Shown here one piece after another: positions 62,743 through 64,000 of a DNA stretch of 64,000 nt. The position numbers and the translations under genes were made by a program. The first letter of the stretch is position 1. Every line of letters starts with the position of its first letter. Source of the DNA: CAZLMG01 sp964560765 (GTDB lineage Bacteria; Bdellovibrionota_B; Oligoflexia; Oligoflexales; CAZLMG01). The DNA lies in NCBI GenBank assembly GCA_964560765.1, contig CAZLMG010000003.1:124001-188000 (forward strand), read 5' to 3'. The notes under the pieces were generated by a model, which had not been told where the DNA came from, did not search any database, and worked only from the letters and a program-made list of their open reading frames with translations.

Positions 62743-62959
62743 TTACCCATCGGGGCAGTGTTAGCCAAAAAAAGCAGCTAATGGCAGGCAAGACGAAATG
62801 AGCGTTACAGGGTCTATCGAGAACGCTACATCGCTCGCGTTCGCTTCGGGGGCATCGTGACGAGCGAAGTACTTGCGCCTAATGAGACTCGCCAAAGAAG
62901 TGGCGTCCTGGCACGTCTCTTGCTCTGAATTACATGCACATCATAGAAAGGACACTGAG

Positions 62960-63361
62960 ATGCAAACAGATGACTTAGAGGATCAAGGAAGATTGGACGA
63001 GGCTGTGAAAGATCTGAAACAGCATTTTGTTGAGCTCGCAGGGTTGATTGCTGAACGATTGAAGACGGGCGCGAGGGAAGCAATTGACGAGACGGTTGTG
63101 ACCGCCAAGAAGAAAGCGGCAGACCTTTTCTCCACAGAAGAGGTCCGTTCGATAGTGAGGTCGCATCCCAAGGCAGCGGTGACTTCGGCGTTTGGCTTGG
63201 GTGCATTCATCGGAATGGGAAAAAGCAGTCGCGTCCGGTCGTCGGTAATTACTTTGCTGGGACTCAGTTATGAACTGTTCCGAAATAGCGAATACTCGGG
63301 ATTGCGAAGCCATCCAAATACGGAACATCCAGTGAAATCCTCCTCAGGGTCCATACACTAA
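62960..63361 (+). CDS. Small amphipathic-helix membrane-associated protein (DUF883-like)
   Basis: The product has 133 residues. ATG 62960 has AAAGGA seven bases upstream; longer frames are unlikely. The long amphipathic helix LDEAVKDLKQHFVELAGLIAERLKTGAREAIDETVVTAKKKAADLF precedes a short Ala/Gly-rich segment (AAVTSAFGLGAFIGMG). This resembles the YqjD/ElaB (DUF883) group of small stress-related proteins that anchor ribosomes at the membrane in E. coli, though it is less clear than the neighbour. It forms a small co-directional cluster with the next two genes. Confidence 0.7.
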   Translation: MQTDDLEDQGRLDEAVKDLKQHFVELAGLIAERLKTGAREAIDETVVTAKKKAADLFSTEEVRSIVRSHPKAAVTSAFGLGAFIGMGKSSRVRSSVITLLGLSYELFRNSEYSGLRSHPNTEHPVKSSSGSIH

Positions 63362-63451
63362 AGTTGACTGAGTCGACACAAGCTTGGCACGGAAAGTGCT
63401 TCGCAACAAATGGTCGATGAAATGTGCGAACTAAACTCGAGGAGAACTATC

Positions 63452-63805
63452 GTGGAGGATACTGCAACGAATTCTGTAGGGAGCAGGGGCACAGATGCTG
63501 GACAGCGTGGTCAAGTGGTAGGTCGTGGAGGTTATGCCTCGAAAATTGGACAAGCAGCGGAGGACGTGAAAAGGGACGTGAAATCTGATGTAGAAGACAT
63601 GTCACGCACGGCTACGGATGCTTATCATCAAGCTTCGGGATACGTCACTGAGAAGGTCGATGAGCTTCGTCGACAAGGCAAGGAAGTGATGAAAACCGCT
63701 GAATCCACCATTGCCAAACAACCTATTACTTCGCTCGCTGTTGCTTTAGGTGTTGGCGTGATTTTTGGGCTCGGTATCACGTCACTTTTTCGTAAAGAAA
63801 GGTAA
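63452..63805 (+). CDS. DUF883 (YqjD/ElaB-like) protein
   Basis: The product has 117 residues. GTG 63452 has GAGGAG seven bases upstream, far better than the ATG at 63410. A Gly-rich N-terminus precedes a long amphipathic helix (AEDVKRDVKSDVEDMSRTATDAYHQASGYVTEKVDELRRQGKEVM), then the family C-terminus AKQPITSLAVALGVGVIFGLGITSLFRK, a glycine-zipper membrane helix followed by basic residues. In E. coli such proteins accumulate in stationary phase and tether ribosomes to the inner membrane. Its stop is close to the next gene. Confidence 0.85.
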   Translation: MEDTATNSVGSRGTDAGQRGQVVGRGGYASKIGQAAEDVKRDVKSDVEDMSRTATDAYHQASGYVTEKVDELRRQGKEVMKTAESTIAKQPITSLAVALGVGVIFGLGITSLFRKER

Positions 63806-63857
63806 ATCTATGACGGGCAGTTGGCGTTTGCTTGCTGGCCCGTCGGAGGAATACATT

Positions 63858-64000
63858 GTGAGCCAAGAAAGCCCCATAAACAAGAAGCTAGATGACACCG
63901 TGTTGGCATTCGAAACTGTGTTCAAGATATACTTTGACGCGCTGATGGTTCGACTTCTGCCCATCGCTGCTAAGATTGTTGCTGCGATCTCAATTTGGGT
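63858..64000 (+). CDS. Probable membrane protein, 3' end outside the window
   Basis: GTG 63858 has GGAGGA seven bases upstream; ATG 63810 in the same frame is weaker. Only 47 residues are visible: a charged N-terminus (SQESPINKKLDDTVLAFE) then a hydrophobic segment starting (VFKIYFDALMVRLLPIAAKIVAAISIW). Following a DUF883 gene, it may be the YqjE-like (holin-superfamily) partner seen in yqjD operons, but too little sequence is present to call. Confidence 0.6.
   Translation, partial: MSQESPINKKLDDTVLAFETVFKIYFDALMVRLLPIAAKIVAAISIW

Overview
The window reads as chromosomal DNA of a Gram-negative, didermic predator-like or environmental bacterium, most plausibly from the Oligoflexia/Bdellovibrionota. 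This is an inference from gene content, not a computed placement. The pointers are: short regulators resembling the TIGR02147 family; an AgmX/GltJ-type trans-envelope C-terminal domain beside a beta-barrel protein; an unusually large number of signal-peptide and lipobox proteins of unknown function; minor prepilins, one fused to an RCC1 propeller; and few metabolic operons. No rRNA, tRNA or CRISPR array was seen. GTG and TTG starts are common, so many starts were moved to the best Shine-Dalgarno (SD) match.

Layout. 1-4.2 kb: a compact four-gene envelope cluster (unknown protein, beta-barrel, helical-repeat periplasmic protein, TonB/AgmX-like protein). 4.2-10 kb: a lipoprotein, a 7TM-PAS histidine kinase, a solute-binding protein and a CheA-like kinase sharing a bidirectional terminator. 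10.4-15.4 kb: a short HTH protein, a DUF1295 membrane enzyme, a P-type ATPase and RlmJ. 15.5-20 kb: RCC1 debris, a barrel-like protein, a secreted tandem-CBM21 protein, a methyltransferase and a Gly/Ser-rich protein.

20-37.7 kb is an accessory-looking block of secreted proteins: a three-gene unit of unknown function, a prepilin/PilX-like pair, a frameshifted short HTH gene, an HExxH protein, a Ser/Pro/Thr-tailed lipoprotein, a LamG-like lipoprotein, an IS3 orfA remnant and two tandemly duplicated lipoproteins. 38-43.5 kb holds recognisable enzymes: Mpo1-like DUF962, a neutral ceramidase, and a pair made of a PLP-dependent aldolase/deaminase and an aldonolactone oxidase.

44-51 kb has the prepilin-RCC1 fusion, a second prepilin and large secreted proteins. 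51-58 kb has a His-rich membrane protein, a HAD phosphatase whose only plausible start is ATC, a DUF5690-like transporter, a GNAT enzyme and a 939-residue zinc phospholipase C-like protein. 58.2-58.6 kb is a decayed tyrosine integrase followed by palindromic repeats. 59.1-61.6 kb encodes the strongest oddity: an apparent lipoprotein fusing a GNAT acetyltransferase to a two-ring Clp-type AAA+ ATPase. The window ends with a frameshifted secreted protein and a small DUF883/YqjD-like cluster.
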